Of a stretch of DNA of 35,406 nucleotides, positions 24,540 through 32,284 are shown one piece after another; the stretch's first letter is position 1, and every line of letters begins with the position of its first letter. The stretch is from NCBI GenBank assembly GCA_023443315.1, contig JAEZVA010000082.1, positions 1-35,406 of the forward strand, in the 5' to 3' direction. A model generated the notes under the pieces. That model was not told the DNA's origin, made no database searches, and saw only the letters and a list, made by a program, of their open reading frames with translations. This DNA is from Bacillota bacterium. GTDB lineage: Bacteria; Bacillota; Clostridia; Oscillospirales; Ruminococcaceae. A program made the position numbers and the translations under genes.

Positions 24540-25046
24540 TTATTCCGAGACACTGACCACAATTGTCATCTCTCCAGAATCGCCGCTGAAGGTTATTGCA
24601 GCGGAGGTGGTCTCGTTGTAGCTTGCGCCAAAGTATAAACCATCCTCGCTGTCCATAGTAAAGGGGCTCTCCGAAAAGCCAGCGTTTTGAACTGCCTGCA
24701 CATAATCGTTGTAGTCCGACTCAGTCGCGTCGTTTACAATAATCATGCAGTACTTCTCGGAATTCATCACAGAGCTGACGGTACCGCCTCTCAGCGGAGG
24801 CAACAGGTCGGCGGCTTCTCCCTTGGGCCACTCGGTAGCACCAAACGTAACCTGTTCGCCGTCCTCGCCCTGAATCACAATCTCTTCGCCGTCAATGTTG
24901 ATATCGGCACCTGAGGTAAATTGGTTCACGATGCCCTCGGTAACCGCCTCGCCAATCTTTTTGTTAATCTGCTCGCGGATAGAGCATCCGCTCAAGGCTA
25001 CGATCATTAAGACAGCAGCCAAAAGAGCAAGCAGCTTCTTTAACAT
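24540..25046 (-). CDS. Small lipoprotein, DUF6591-like
   Basis: 168 residues. Signal peptide with lipobox LSGC (Cys21), then a charged helix (REQINKKIGEAVTEGIVNQF), a short beta segment rich in Asp/Glu/Gly (INIDGEEIVIQGEDGEQVTFG), the TEWP motif and a C-terminal alpha/beta domain (KYCMIIVNDATESDYNDYVQAVQNAGF). This arrangement resembles the DUF6591 proteins of Clostridia; function is unknown. GAGGAGGGG is 6 nt upstream of the ATG. It follows the DUF4870-like gene by 28 nt, so they form one unit. Confidence 0.75.
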   Translation of the reverse strand: MLKKLLALLAAVLMIVALSGCSIREQINKKIGEAVTEGIVNQFTSGADINIDGEEIVIQGEDGEQVTFGATEWPKGEAADLLPPLRGGTVSSVMNSEKYCMIIVNDATESDYNDYVQAVQNAGFSESPFTMDSEDGLYFGASYNETTSAAITFSGDSGEMTIVVSVSE

Positions 25047-25074
25047 AGGTTCCCCTCCTCATCAATTGCCAGTG

Positions 25075-25470
25075 TTATTTAAGTAGCTTAATCTTTCCGA
25101 GCAGGGGCAGTTCTTTTGCCTTGCCGCTAAAGCCGTTGATGATGCCCATAATACCAAAGACTGCAACGCCAATACCAAACAACGGCAGAAGAATCCAACC
25201 GATGATGGGGATAATGGACAGGACGATGGTGCCTACCACCGAGATAATCAGTAAAGCCAGACCCTGGTTTGCATGGAACTTGCCGTATTTGGATTCGGGG
25301 CACATAACCAGCGGCAGGAAGAAAAGGATATAGGCAAGACCGGCTGCGGTTTTACCCTTTTCAATATCCGCTGCATCAAACGCGGGTGCTTCGGCTGCCT
25401 GAGGGTTCTCGGTCTGCGCGTTTTCAGTGTTCTCGGGAGCCGCTGTGTTGGTGTTTAACTCATCTGTCAT
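25075..25470 (-). CDS. DUF4870-like (Tic20-like) membrane protein
   Basis: 131 residues. A polar, Ala/Asn/Glu-rich N-terminus of ~38 residues precedes three hydrophobic helices: GLAYILFFLPLV, LALLIISVVGTIVLSIIPIIGWILLPL and IGVAVFGIMGIINGF. The pattern 'ESKYGKFHANQGLALLI' is diagnostic of the DUF4870 / Tic20-like group of small membrane proteins of unknown role. AGGAGGAC precedes the ATG by about 6 nt. First gene of a two-gene unit with the lipoprotein at 24540. Confidence 0.82.
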   Translation of the reverse strand: MTDELNTNTAAPENTENAQTENPQAAEAPAFDAADIEKGKTAAGLAYILFFLPLVMCPESKYGKFHANQGLALLIISVVGTIVLSIIPIIGWILLPLFGIGVAVFGIMGIINGFSGKAKELPLLGKIKLLK

Positions 25471-25513
25471 CGCTGTGTCCTCCTAATAATATGTTATTTG
25501 GGGTCAGTGAATA

Positions 25514-25613
25514 ATACCAATCTTCGTTTGAAGTGGTGACAAAAAAACCTCCGCAAAACCGCATAAACCAAAGCGGTTGATTGTTTGACTATTTCAAAAA
25601 CGAAGATTAGTAT
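25514..25613. repeat. MITE-like 100-bp element with 16-bp terminal inverted repeats
   Basis: Left arm ATACCAATCTTCGTTT (25514-25529) and right arm AAACGAAGATTAGTAT (25598-25613) are inverted repeats with one mismatch, separated by 68 bp. The inside has its own hairpin (AACCGC/GCGGTT). No ORF. A small non-autonomous mobile element is one reading; no clear target-site duplication was found. Confidence 0.55.
25541..25580 (-). terminator. Terminator of the small LuxR-type gene, inside the repeat element
   Basis: On the minus strand AACCGC/GCGGTT (6 bp, 10-nt loop) then TTTTGCGGAGGTTTTTTTG. Located ~55 nt after the stop at 25636. Confidence 0.55.
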
Positions 25614-25635
25614 AAGGAACGCAAAAACAGTCTTT

Positions 25636-25962
25636 TCAGGGCACGACATCGGTAGCGGGTAAAGCCTGTGCAAACTCCCCGTACGCAATAATCAGTTCGG
25701 GCTTGCTGTTTACGCCAAGCTTTTTGTACAGGTGGGTTGCATGGGTATTTGCAGTGGGATACCGCACCCCCAACAGCTCGGCTGTTTGCGCAAGGGTGTA
25801 GCCCCTTACCAGCGCTTCGAACGTCTCACGTTCGCGCGGGGTAAGGCTTTGTAACCGCTGTACCTTTTCACTGGTATCGGGAATGCGCTTTGCTGCACTC
25901 TGCTTCGACCCAAACAGGGAACCATTCTTTGCACCGGAAGATAGCCAACCAAAGACCGACAT
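25636..25962 (-). CDS. Small LuxR-type HTH protein
   Basis: 108 residues. A short N-terminal segment (~45 residues, Ser/Lys-rich, no receiver or sensor domain) is followed by a complete LuxR/GerE helix-turn-helix: LTPRERETFEALVRGYTLAQTAELLGVRYPTANTHATHLYKKLGVNSKPELI. It is closely similar in its HTH to the C-terminus of the membrane regulator at 26188 (YPTxNT...LYxKLxxNSxxEL), suggesting a shared origin. The start ATG 25962 has GAAGGTGA 5 nt upstream. A dyad overlaps its -10 region. It may compete with or complement the membrane regulator. Confidence 0.82.
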   Translation of the reverse strand: MSVFGWLSSGAKNGSLFGSKQSAAKRIPDTSEKVQRLQSLTPRERETFEALVRGYTLAQTAELLGVRYPTANTHATHLYKKLGVNSKPELIIAYGEFAQALPATDVVP

Positions 25963-25984
25963 TTTTATCACCTTCTTATCACTG

Positions 25985-26013
25985 CCTTTGTCCGAATTAT
26001 ACGGTGACAAAGG
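25985..26013 (-). promoter_or_regulatory. Dyad operator over a -10 box
   Basis: CCTTTGTC and GACAAAGG (25985-25992, 26006-26013) are perfect 8-bp inverted arms around 13 bp that contain TATAAT on the minus strand (+ 25996-26001). It lies 23-51 bp before the start of the small LuxR-type gene. The symmetric placement over the -10 favours a repressor or autoregulatory site. No good -35 was seen. Confidence 0.6.
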
Positions 26014-26143
26014 GCGTAGCGTCTATTCATTAGTTCACATGAAATGAAAAAATACCCAAATCTCATTAGTATTAAGTAGCATTTATTAGTGCTAAGCAGT
26101 GAATGGATTTGCGCTGTTGTAAATTGACAATAGCGTAACAAAC

Positions 26144-26165
26144 AAAAAAGCCGCCCGAAGGCGGC
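26144..26165 (-). terminator. Terminator of the membrane LuxR-type regulator
   Basis: GCCGCC-CGAA-GGCGGC stem (26150-26165), with TTTTTT following on the minus strand. Confidence 0.88.
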
Positions 26166-26187
26166 AAAATTGCGGTATTAGAATGCG

Positions 26188-27603
26188 TTATTCCACTGGG
26201 GGTACGGTGGTGTCGTCCTGCCCAAACAGTACGAATAATTCCGCGCGGCTGTTAATAGAAAGCTTGCGGTACAGCGTGGTGCAATAGGTGTTTACGGTGG
26301 GGTACTGCAGACCGAGTATCGCCGAGATTTGGCGCAGGGTGTGACCGCGCAGCAAAAGGGTGCACACACTGCGCTCACGTGGCGACAGATTATAGCGCGC
26401 AAAGCAATCACACACCGCGTTCATATCGGTCTCGTGGTACTCGTCCAGCCACCCGTGACGAAACAGGTCGTTGTAAAACAGCGGCATGAACAGCACAAAC
26501 ACAAACAAAGTAAGCAAGGATACCACAACGGTTGTCGGCTCAAGCGCCTGGGGGTAAAAATCATAGATGATTCCCGAAGCAAGCGTCGGCGGTATGGCTA
26601 CCCCGCATGCGGCAAATAGGGCAGTGCGAAACACTCGCAGACTGCCGTATTTTTTTACAAAACCGCCGCCCATAAACATCACGCCGGTATAACCAGCACC
26701 CGTAAACGCGCCGTAGATCAGTGCCCCGATGAGATTGTAGGGCTGGGGAGCCAGAGTAATTAGCAGCAGCGACAGCGCCGACGCTGCGATAAACAGGTTC
26801 CACAGATGCCAAACACAACGCCGAAACACAAGATGTAGAGAAACCGTTACCACCGCTGAGCATACGATGCCAAGCGCGTACCAATGGTAGTGTAAGGGGT
26901 AATTGGTGCGCAGCAGCAGCTCGCCGAATGTAGTGATCGAGAAGAATGCAGCCACGCAGCACAGCACCACCGTCTTGCCCCGAGGTGGGGCGGCGGGTTT
27001 TACAAGCGGCGTTGTAAGGTGCTCCTCGCGATACAGCATCAGGCACAGCGTGATACCTGCCACAAGCAACGCGGGTACGACGCGCTCAATCACAACATTC
27101 TTTACGTTGTGGTGGTAGATCAAAAGTGTTGCCCCCTGCCCCAAGGCTGCAAGCAAAGCCGCATAAAACCGCTCGGCGTTTTGCAATACAAACGCAAAGG
27201 CGTACGCGGAACAGGCGGCGCATCCGCCAAGACCCGCCCAGCACAATGTGATGGCAAAAAGGCGAATGACGGGCGCAAGCGGCATCATCCAAACCAAGAA
27301 TCCGGCAGCGACAAGGCAGATGCTCACGCTGCGAAACGTAGGCATCCGCTGTGGGCGCAAGAAAATAAGAGTCACCGCAAAGACGGCGTAGCTAAGCTGC
27401 ATCATCGAGCCCGAATCAAGCACACCCAGCTGTATATCCACCGAAAAATAGGAAAACTGCATATCGGCAAGCCACAAAGATAGGATGAACGAAAGGGTAT
27501 AGGGCAAGTACGACAAGCGAACCCCGCGCAGATCCAGCTCCTTGCGCGAACGTCCACAAACGGTGAGGGCGGGTGCATGCTCTGTTACTGCGGTAGCTGT
27601 CAT
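26188..27603 (-). CDS. Membrane-embedded LuxR-type transcriptional regulator
   Basis: 471 residues. After a ~25-residue polar start come about twelve hydrophobic segments (~30-390), in the manner of an MFS-like membrane domain. A C-terminal LuxR/GerE HTH (~400-460) follows: LSPRERSVCTLLLRGHTLRQISAILGLQYPTVNTYCTTLYRKLSINSRAELF. This family is common in human-gut Clostridia and Eggerthella-like Actinobacteria; the membrane part probably senses or transports a ligand while the HTH binds DNA. The ligand is unknown. ATG 27603 has AGAGGAG 11 nt upstream; the GTG at 27615 coincides with the ribosome binding site. It may pair functionally with the small LuxR gene. Confidence 0.85.
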   Translation of the reverse strand: MTATAVTEHAPALTVCGRSRKELDLRGVRLSYLPYTLSFILSLWLADMQFSYFSVDIQLGVLDSGSMMQLSYAVFAVTLIFLRPQRMPTFRSVSICLVAAGFLVWMMPLAPVIRLFAITLCWAGLGGCAACSAYAFAFVLQNAERFYAALLAALGQGATLLIYHHNVKNVVIERVVPALLVAGITLCLMLYREEHLTTPLVKPAAPPRGKTVVLCCVAAFFSITTFGELLLRTNYPLHYHWYALGIVCSAVVTVSLHLVFRRCVWHLWNLFIAASALSLLLITLAPQPYNLIGALIYGAFTGAGYTGVMFMGGGFVKKYGSLRVFRTALFAACGVAIPPTLASGIIYDFYPQALEPTTVVVSLLTLFVFVLFMPLFYNDLFRHGWLDEYHETDMNAVCDCFARYNLSPRERSVCTLLLRGHTLRQISAILGLQYPTVNTYCTTLYRKLSINSRAELFVLFGQDDTTVPPVE

Positions 27604-27650
27604 CTGCGTTTTCACTCCTCTTTGTTAATTGCAAATACTTTCTACTGCTT

Positions 27651-27679
27651 AATTTAACATAGTACTATAAAAAATACAA
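27651..27679 (-). promoter_or_regulatory. Possible promoter with central palindrome, membrane LuxR gene
   Basis: On the minus strand TTGTAT (+ 27674-27679), 17-bp spacer, TAAATT (+ 27651-27656). The spacer contains the perfect palindrome ATAGTACTAT (27659-27668), a candidate operator. Confidence 0.42.
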
Positions 27680-27784
27680 CGAGAATTGGAAGAATCGTTA
27701 ATTAAAGTAAGTGATGACTGACTGCCGCATCATGATACCACATTATTTTGCAAGAATCATAGAAATAAGTCTATTGAATATACA

Positions 27785-27821
27785 ACAGAAAGCCCCCTCC
27801 ACGGCTTTTGCCGCAAGGGGG
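27785..27821 (-). terminator. Probable terminator of the XRE gene
   Basis: On the minus strand CCCCCTTGCGGC..GCCGTGGAGGGGG, an 11-12 bp interrupted stem, then CTTTCTGTTG. The T-run is short. The remaining intergenic DNA to 27863 shows nothing else. Confidence 0.6.
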
Positions 27822-27863
27822 TGTGTGGGTCATTCGGTCAAAATAGATGCGTGCAGCTTCTGA

Positions 27864-28475
27864 TTATTTTACTCGTTTTCTTAAGATGTTAAAACTTATT
27901 GCCGCAACAGCAAAAAACGCTACTCCAAAAACTACAGTGTGCAGTATTCCGTTTGGATAGGGGGCAACCCAGCCTTGTTTGAAAACCATGATTGAAAAGA
28001 ACCCGGCAATCATTGAAACCGGCATAAAAGCAATTCCGAGTATATTGAGCCAATCAACATAAAATGGAGCCTTTTCAGTAGAAAGCAAACGACCAATAAA
28101 ATAGCCGGCAACTCCAACTGCCTGAATAATCATAGAACCCCATACGGATTCCATCGTTTGTTCTTCGTACCATCCGCCAAAAGCACAAAAAAGACCTATT
28201 GCAATAAATGCAGTGGAAGCGATATAGAGTATTTTACTTGTAAGCCCTTTGCTTTTTTCTTCCTTATCTGCAATCGGTTCAATTCCCTTTAAAATGTAAT
28301 CGGTAGTTACATCGAAAATATCGCTTAAAACAATTATCTTTTCTAAATCGGGTATGCTTTTCTCGCTTTCCCATTTAGAAACTGCCTGTCTTGATACCCC
28401 TGCTTTATCTGCAAGTTCTTCTTGAGAAAGCCCTTTTGTTTTTCTCAAATATTGTATTCTGTCTGCCATGTTCAT
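27864..28475 (-). CDS. XRE-family HTH regulator with membrane domain
   Basis: 203 residues. The N-terminal ~60 residues are a classic Cro/CI-type HTH (IQYLRKTKGLSQEELADKAGVSRQAVSKWESEKSIPDLEKIIVLSDIFDVTTDYIL). A short linker precedes four hydrophobic helices (~80-200). Such XRE-plus-membrane proteins are frequent in Firmicutes and probably respond to envelope stress or lipophilic signals; the target is unknown. ATG 28475 follows AAAGGGG by 8 nt. A -10 and a small palindrome just upstream suggest autoregulation. It is more AT-rich than most neighbours. Confidence 0.85.
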   Translation of the reverse strand: MNMADRIQYLRKTKGLSQEELADKAGVSRQAVSKWESEKSIPDLEKIIVLSDIFDVTTDYILKGIEPIADKEEKSKGLTSKILYIASTAFIAIGLFCAFGGWYEEQTMESVWGSMIIQAVGVAGYFIGRLLSTEKAPFYVDWLNILGIAFMPVSMIAGFFSIMVFKQGWVAPYPNGILHTVVFGVAFFAVAAISFNILRKRVK

Positions 28476-28503
28476 CGTCGGCACCCCTTTCTTTCATGAT
28501 GCT

Positions 28504-28533
28504 ATTATAACAAAACGGTTGGTTGCATAACCA
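28504..28533 (-). promoter_or_regulatory. -10 box and palindromic operator candidate, XRE gene
   Basis: TATAAT on the minus strand (+ 28504-28509) with a poor -35, and the palindrome TGGTTGCATAACCA (28520-28533; 5-bp arms) in the spacer region, where a repressor would block polymerase. Confidence 0.4.
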
Positions 28534-28623
28534 CCACTTAGGCATGGAGATATGTCAACCGACAGTTGCAGCTGCGTTTTTAGCACCAAAACCAATATCA
28601 ATAACCCTTACTCGGTACATGAT

Positions 28624-28669
28624 AAAAAATTAGGTTAGAAAAGACGCATTTGCATCTATTCTAACCTAA
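28624..28669 (-). terminator. Terminator of tRNA-Arg
   Basis: 11-bp perfect stem TTAGGTTAGAA/TTCTAACCTAA (28630-28640 with 28659-28669), followed on the minus strand by TTTTTTATC. Confidence 0.92.
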
Positions 28670-28676
28670 ATCATCT

Positions 28677-28753
28677 TGGCGCGCCTAAGATGATTCGAAC
28701 ATCCGACCTACCGCTTAGGAGGCGGTCGCTCTATCCTGCTGAGCTATAGGCGC
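28677..28753 (-). tRNA. tRNA-Arg (anticodon CCU)
   Basis: 77 nt with CCA encoded. Acceptor GCGCCTA/TAGGCGC, D-arm with GCTCAGCAGGATAGAGC, anticodon stem ACCGC/GCGGT with loop CTCCTAA (anticodon CCT), T-arm GGATGTTCGAATCATC, discriminator G. Decodes AGG. Single tRNA with its own promoter and terminator. Confidence 0.96.
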
Positions 28754-28829
28754 AGATTGTAATACCGCTTCGTAAAGCAGTGCCTTCGGTATGCTAGCAA
28801 CGGCGTTTATACCGCAGTCGGCAGAGATT

Positions 28830-28858
28830 ATGTTACAACAATTCACGCATTTTGTCAA
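28830..28858 (-). promoter_or_regulatory. Promoter of tRNA-Arg
   Basis: On the minus strand TTGACA (+ 28853-28858), 17-bp spacer, TAACAT (+ 28830-28835). Start of transcription near 28823, ~70 nt before the mature tRNA 5' end. Confidence 0.75.
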
Positions 28859-28969
28859 TTGCGCGGCGCGTATAATCGGGCACCGGCACGACTGTGCAAC
28901 CAGATTCACGGCATGCCCTGCTTTGGAATATAGTATAGTGATTCCATGTAATAAGGGGCGATACAATCT

Positions 28970-29389
28970 ATGACGCTGGCACAACAACTAAAAGAATACA
29001 TACAAAGAGAGCTAGATTCCTCTGCACTGTACCGCGAGCTGGCAAAAACCGCGCCAGAGCAGGACGCAGCGTTGCTGCGGGAGCTTTCGGCGGATGAGCT
29101 CCGCCACGCAAGGGCGTTCCAAAGTGCGTACACCACGCTGACGGGCTACAGCTATACGCCCAAGGTCAATGGCATAGTGCCACAGGGCGCCTATCGAGAC
29201 ACCCTACTTGGGCAGGTGCAACAGAGCTGTAGTGATCTGCGTAGATACTCGCAGCAGACGCTTGGTGCGTGCAAGAATGACCAAACGCAAAATGCCTTAC
29301 TGTGCGCGGAGCAGGATAAAATCGTCCACGCGCTTCGACTGCTTGCCATGGCAGCGGAGGAAACACAGGAGCAAACGGAAAAGGAGTAA
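28970..29389 (+). CDS. Ferritin-like / rubrerythrin-like protein
   Basis: 139 residues, all-helical. Metal-site pattern of the ferritin-like superfamily: Glu14 in QRELDSSALYRELA, Glu43-x-x-His46 in ELSADELRHARAF, and a later Glu...His pair in CAEQDKIVHALRLL. No rubredoxin domain is attached. Possible iron- or peroxide-related role, which is inference. The start ATG has AAGGGG ~12 nt upstream. FkbM methyltransferase follows 124 nt downstream with no terminator seen between. Confidence 0.75.
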   Translation: MTLAQQLKEYIQRELDSSALYRELAKTAPEQDAALLRELSADELRHARAFQSAYTTLTGYSYTPKVNGIVPQGAYRDTLLGQVQQSCSDLRRYSQQTLGACKNDQTQNALLCAEQDKIVHALRLLAMAAEETQEQTEKE

Positions 29390-29513
29390 CAGAAAACCGA
29401 CGCCTTTTTTAAGCATCTGCCTCAAGATCGTGTTGCGGTCTGCGGGGCGGATGCTTCACCAATGCGTCAAAACCAAAATAGTATAGAAATATAATGAAAT
29501 GGCGGTGATGCCA

Positions 29514-30518
29514 ATGAAGCGTAGACATGATTTATCAAAGGTGAAGCCACTGGGATCAAAGGCTGCAGCGTCTTGTGTCCCGGTAGGGCTTGATGCAGAG
29601 TTTAAAGCCCTGATGGCGTTCTTAGCCCAGCGAAACGATACCGAGATCTATGAGGCGGTCAAGCACAATCTGGCTTATTTTGAGGGCAAGGACAAACAAA
29701 ACTATGACGCAACCATAAACTATTATAATAAGTATATGCTGTGGGGTGCGTATTATCCGACCGCCGGAGTATGGGAGCTTGCGCAAAACCGCGCGGAGGC
29801 ATTCTCGCAACACCGCGAAGACTTTGAGTGGCTGTACGGTCGGCTGGGGGATTATCGCTCCAAGCGGGTATTGCACAACATCCTGTCTTACTGGCTTACC
29901 TCCGATTACGCAAAGATTGTCGCGCTGCGTGATAAATACTTTAAGCAGTATTTTGACCTTGACCTAATCGGCTGCGATGAGACCGAGGTACTTGTCGACA
30001 TCGGCGCGTATATTGGCGACACGATGGTTGACTACGTGAAAACCTTCGGTGACCGTTGCTACAAGCGCATCTACTGCTACGAGGTTGTGCCGGAGAATGT
30101 GCAGTACATCCACCGCAATATCGAGTTGTTTCACCTTGACAATGTCGTTGTAAAGGAGCTGGGGGCAAGCGACGGAGCGGGAACACTGTTTTTGCCCGAT
30201 GCTGCCGTGTCCTCGGTAAAAAAACTGTCTGAAGCCGGAGAGGTAAAGGTACAGACCGTCGCAATCGATGAGGACATCGACGAACCCGTTACCTTTATCA
30301 AGATGGATATTGAGGGTGCGGAGGAACAGGCGCTGCTTGGCTGCCGCAACAAGATTGCCCAGCACCATCCCAAGCTTGCGCTTGCAGCCTATCATAATCA
30401 CAAGGATATGTGGCGGCTTGCGCGCATCATCGACGAAGCCGACCCCACCTATCGGTTCTATCTGCGTTACTATGGCGACCCGCTGCTTCCGACCGAATAT
30501 GTTTTGTATGCGGTATAA
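29514..30518 (+). CDS. FkbM family SAM-dependent methyltransferase
   Basis: 334 residues. The C-terminal ~200 residues are an FkbM-type O-methyltransferase: SAM-binding VDIGAYIGDT, YCYEVVPENVQYI, SDGAGTLF, the signature FIKMDIEGAEEQALLG and ALAAYHN. The N-terminal ~130 residues are helical and family-unassigned. FkbM enzymes methylate sugars or polyketide hydroxyls; in isolation, without glycan or polyketide genes nearby, the acceptor cannot be guessed. GGCGGTGA sits ~5 nt before ATG 29514; two earlier in-frame ATGs (29499, 29508) lack such spacing. Confidence 0.85.
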   Translation: MKRRHDLSKVKPLGSKAAASCVPVGLDAEFKALMAFLAQRNDTEIYEAVKHNLAYFEGKDKQNYDATINYYNKYMLWGAYYPTAGVWELAQNRAEAFSQHREDFEWLYGRLGDYRSKRVLHNILSYWLTSDYAKIVALRDKYFKQYFDLDLIGCDETEVLVDIGAYIGDTMVDYVKTFGDRCYKRIYCYEVVPENVQYIHRNIELFHLDNVVVKELGASDGAGTLFLPDAAVSSVKKLSEAGEVKVQTVAIDEDIDEPVTFIKMDIEGAEEQALLGCRNKIAQHHPKLALAAYHNHKDMWRLARIIDEADPTYRFYLRYYGDPLLPTEYVLYAV

Positions 30519-30568
30519 TGATTTCTTAATACGCAGTATGGCGGCAAAAAGGATGCTTGTCGCAACAA

Positions 30569-30610
30569 TGAAGCTACAGCAGGGGGGAGGTTCCCTCGGC
30601 TGTAGCTTCA
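30569..30610. terminator. Long perfect hairpin between convergent genes
   Basis: 12-bp perfect stem TGAAGCTACAGC/GCTGTAGCTTCA with an inner AGGG/CCCT. No T-run on either strand, but its position between two converging genes (FkbM and the DUF4179-like gene) favours a bidirectional terminator or mRNA 3'-end stabiliser. Confidence 0.5.
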
Positions 30611-30706
30611 AACATTCAAATACCCTAACATGGCATTTGCTTTGATCTGTTCGGGTGTAATGACGGTTGCTCTGTAATATGAGCGTGCTAGGAAACATAT
30701 AAAGGA

Positions 30707-32284
30707 TTATTTCGTTTGCATGTCGATTGTCAGGTCTCCAAACACAAAGGATTTAATCTGATCGGGGTCAATTACAACGTCAAGGGAAAACATGATTTCA
30801 CAGCTGTTTGCAGTACCGCTTCTTCCATCGCCCAGCACCTTAATTTGTGTGTTATCCATCATGGTAACGGTTGCGCTGGGGTTATCCGCTCTAACTGGGG
30901 ACAACTGGATGCGGCGGTATGTCGCCTCGTCCATAGACGTCAAAAGGCTGAGGTAGTACGGAGAAACCGTAAGCTTCTTAGCGTGCAAGGTTTCGCCCTG
31001 TACCGACAGGCTTTTGTCAAGCGGAAAAATTCGTGTGGATTTTTCTAAATCAAGTGGGATGGTAAATTCCCAATTTCCTTTGAGCAGCGGGTGAGCGCCA
31101 TTTCCTGCGTTTAGAATAAGCACATAGTTATTCAGGTCATCCTTCGAGGTAATTCCGTCTACAGTGATTGCCCACTGCACAAGATCGGGCGGACTGTCAT
31201 CGGTGGCGGTTCCGATGGTATAGGGAAGTTTGATTTCGCCTGTTTTGGGGTTAAGAAGCGCCGCGTGGGGAAGAATTTTAACCTTATCCTTGGGTATCGG
31301 TGCCACGCCGCGCAGATATAACACGTTGTCGCGAATCGCTGCGTTTGTCACCAGATATCCTGGCAGCCCCGTAGCTAAGGGAAGCTGGATGTCGCTGTCT
31401 TTGGTTAAGCTGTAGCGCGAAATTCGTTTACCCGTTTTCTCATCCAGCGAGCTTCCGGTTACTTTAAAATCGGATGGGGATGGGGCGGTGAATTGTTCAA
31501 ACAACTGTGCCAGCTCACCGTGTTTCATGCCAACATCCGTACCATTGAGCAGAGCTTCCTGCAGGATATTCTCAAGTGAGAGAAATAGCGTTTTGCCTGT
31601 GAGCGGAGTTTGTGTGGTCATGTTAACATTGAGAAGGAGTGTTGCTTTGTTGTCAAACGGGTTGCCATCGGGCAAGAGCGCGCTTGAAAAATTGCTGGAA
31701 GATTGCCCGAGCTCAATATCATGGGAGCAGAAGAGGTAGTTGTGATTTTCGGATTCATCGTCAGTTTGCGTATCCTCTGTGCGCATTTTAATATAGCCAA
31801 ATTCAAGCTTGCCGGAGGATAGGGTACCGTCAGGCTGCAAAAGGGCAAGCGGCTTACCCTCGGGTCCTGTGATATCCACGAGAATGCTCAGCCCGTTGTC
31901 ATGTGCCGTTATGGCTCGCAGCCCAACGCGAACACCATGACTGTCGGCTGTTGTAGACACCAATTTGCCGGTTTTATTAACAACCGGCGACAGTGATGAG
32001 AGCGGAACCTTCTCGCCTTGTGGGGAAAGTTCGTAAAGAACACCGCGAAATGCGTCGCTAACAGTATAATAGGTAGCAGCGATAATGAAAAGGCTCACTG
32101 TAATAAGTGCCGCTACTAAAACAGTACACTTAAAACCTTTTCGGGACGCTGCCTTTTTTGTAGTAACCGTAAAGCGGTCCATAACCAAAGCATGAAGGCG
32201 TTCTGCCGTAAGGGAGGGTGTAGGGGGAACTGACGGCGCAAGTTCACCCAACTGATTGATAAACTCTTTATTATATCGTTGCAT
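30707..32284 (-). CDS. Membrane-anchored DUF4179-like partner of the ECF sigma factor
   Basis: 525 residues. A cytoplasmic N-terminus of ~50 residues (helical, anti-sigma-like) is followed by one membrane helix (~53-72, VLVAALITVSLFIIAATYY). A large extracellular beta-rich part follows, with DUF4179/DUF5643-type features (an N-terminal domain around GVRVGLRAITAHDNGLSILVDITG and a later ATVTMMDNTQ module). Such proteins sit beside ECF sigma factors in Firmicutes as presumed anti-sigma factors. ATG 32284 has AAAGGGG 8 nt upstream and overlaps the sigma gene's end by 14 bp, so translation is coupled. Confidence 0.8.
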   Translation of the reverse strand: MQRYNKEFINQLGELAPSVPPTPSLTAERLHALVMDRFTVTTKKAASRKGFKCTVLVAALITVSLFIIAATYYTVSDAFRGVLYELSPQGEKVPLSSLSPVVNKTGKLVSTTADSHGVRVGLRAITAHDNGLSILVDITGPEGKPLALLQPDGTLSSGKLEFGYIKMRTEDTQTDDESENHNYLFCSHDIELGQSSSNFSSALLPDGNPFDNKATLLLNVNMTTQTPLTGKTLFLSLENILQEALLNGTDVGMKHGELAQLFEQFTAPSPSDFKVTGSSLDEKTGKRISRYSLTKDSDIQLPLATGLPGYLVTNAAIRDNVLYLRGVAPIPKDKVKILPHAALLNPKTGEIKLPYTIGTATDDSPPDLVQWAITVDGITSKDDLNNYVLILNAGNGAHPLLKGNWEFTIPLDLEKSTRIFPLDKSLSVQGETLHAKKLTVSPYYLSLLTSMDEATYRRIQLSPVRADNPSATVTMMDNTQIKVLGDGRSGTANSCEIMFSLDVVIDPDQIKSFVFGDLTIDMQTK

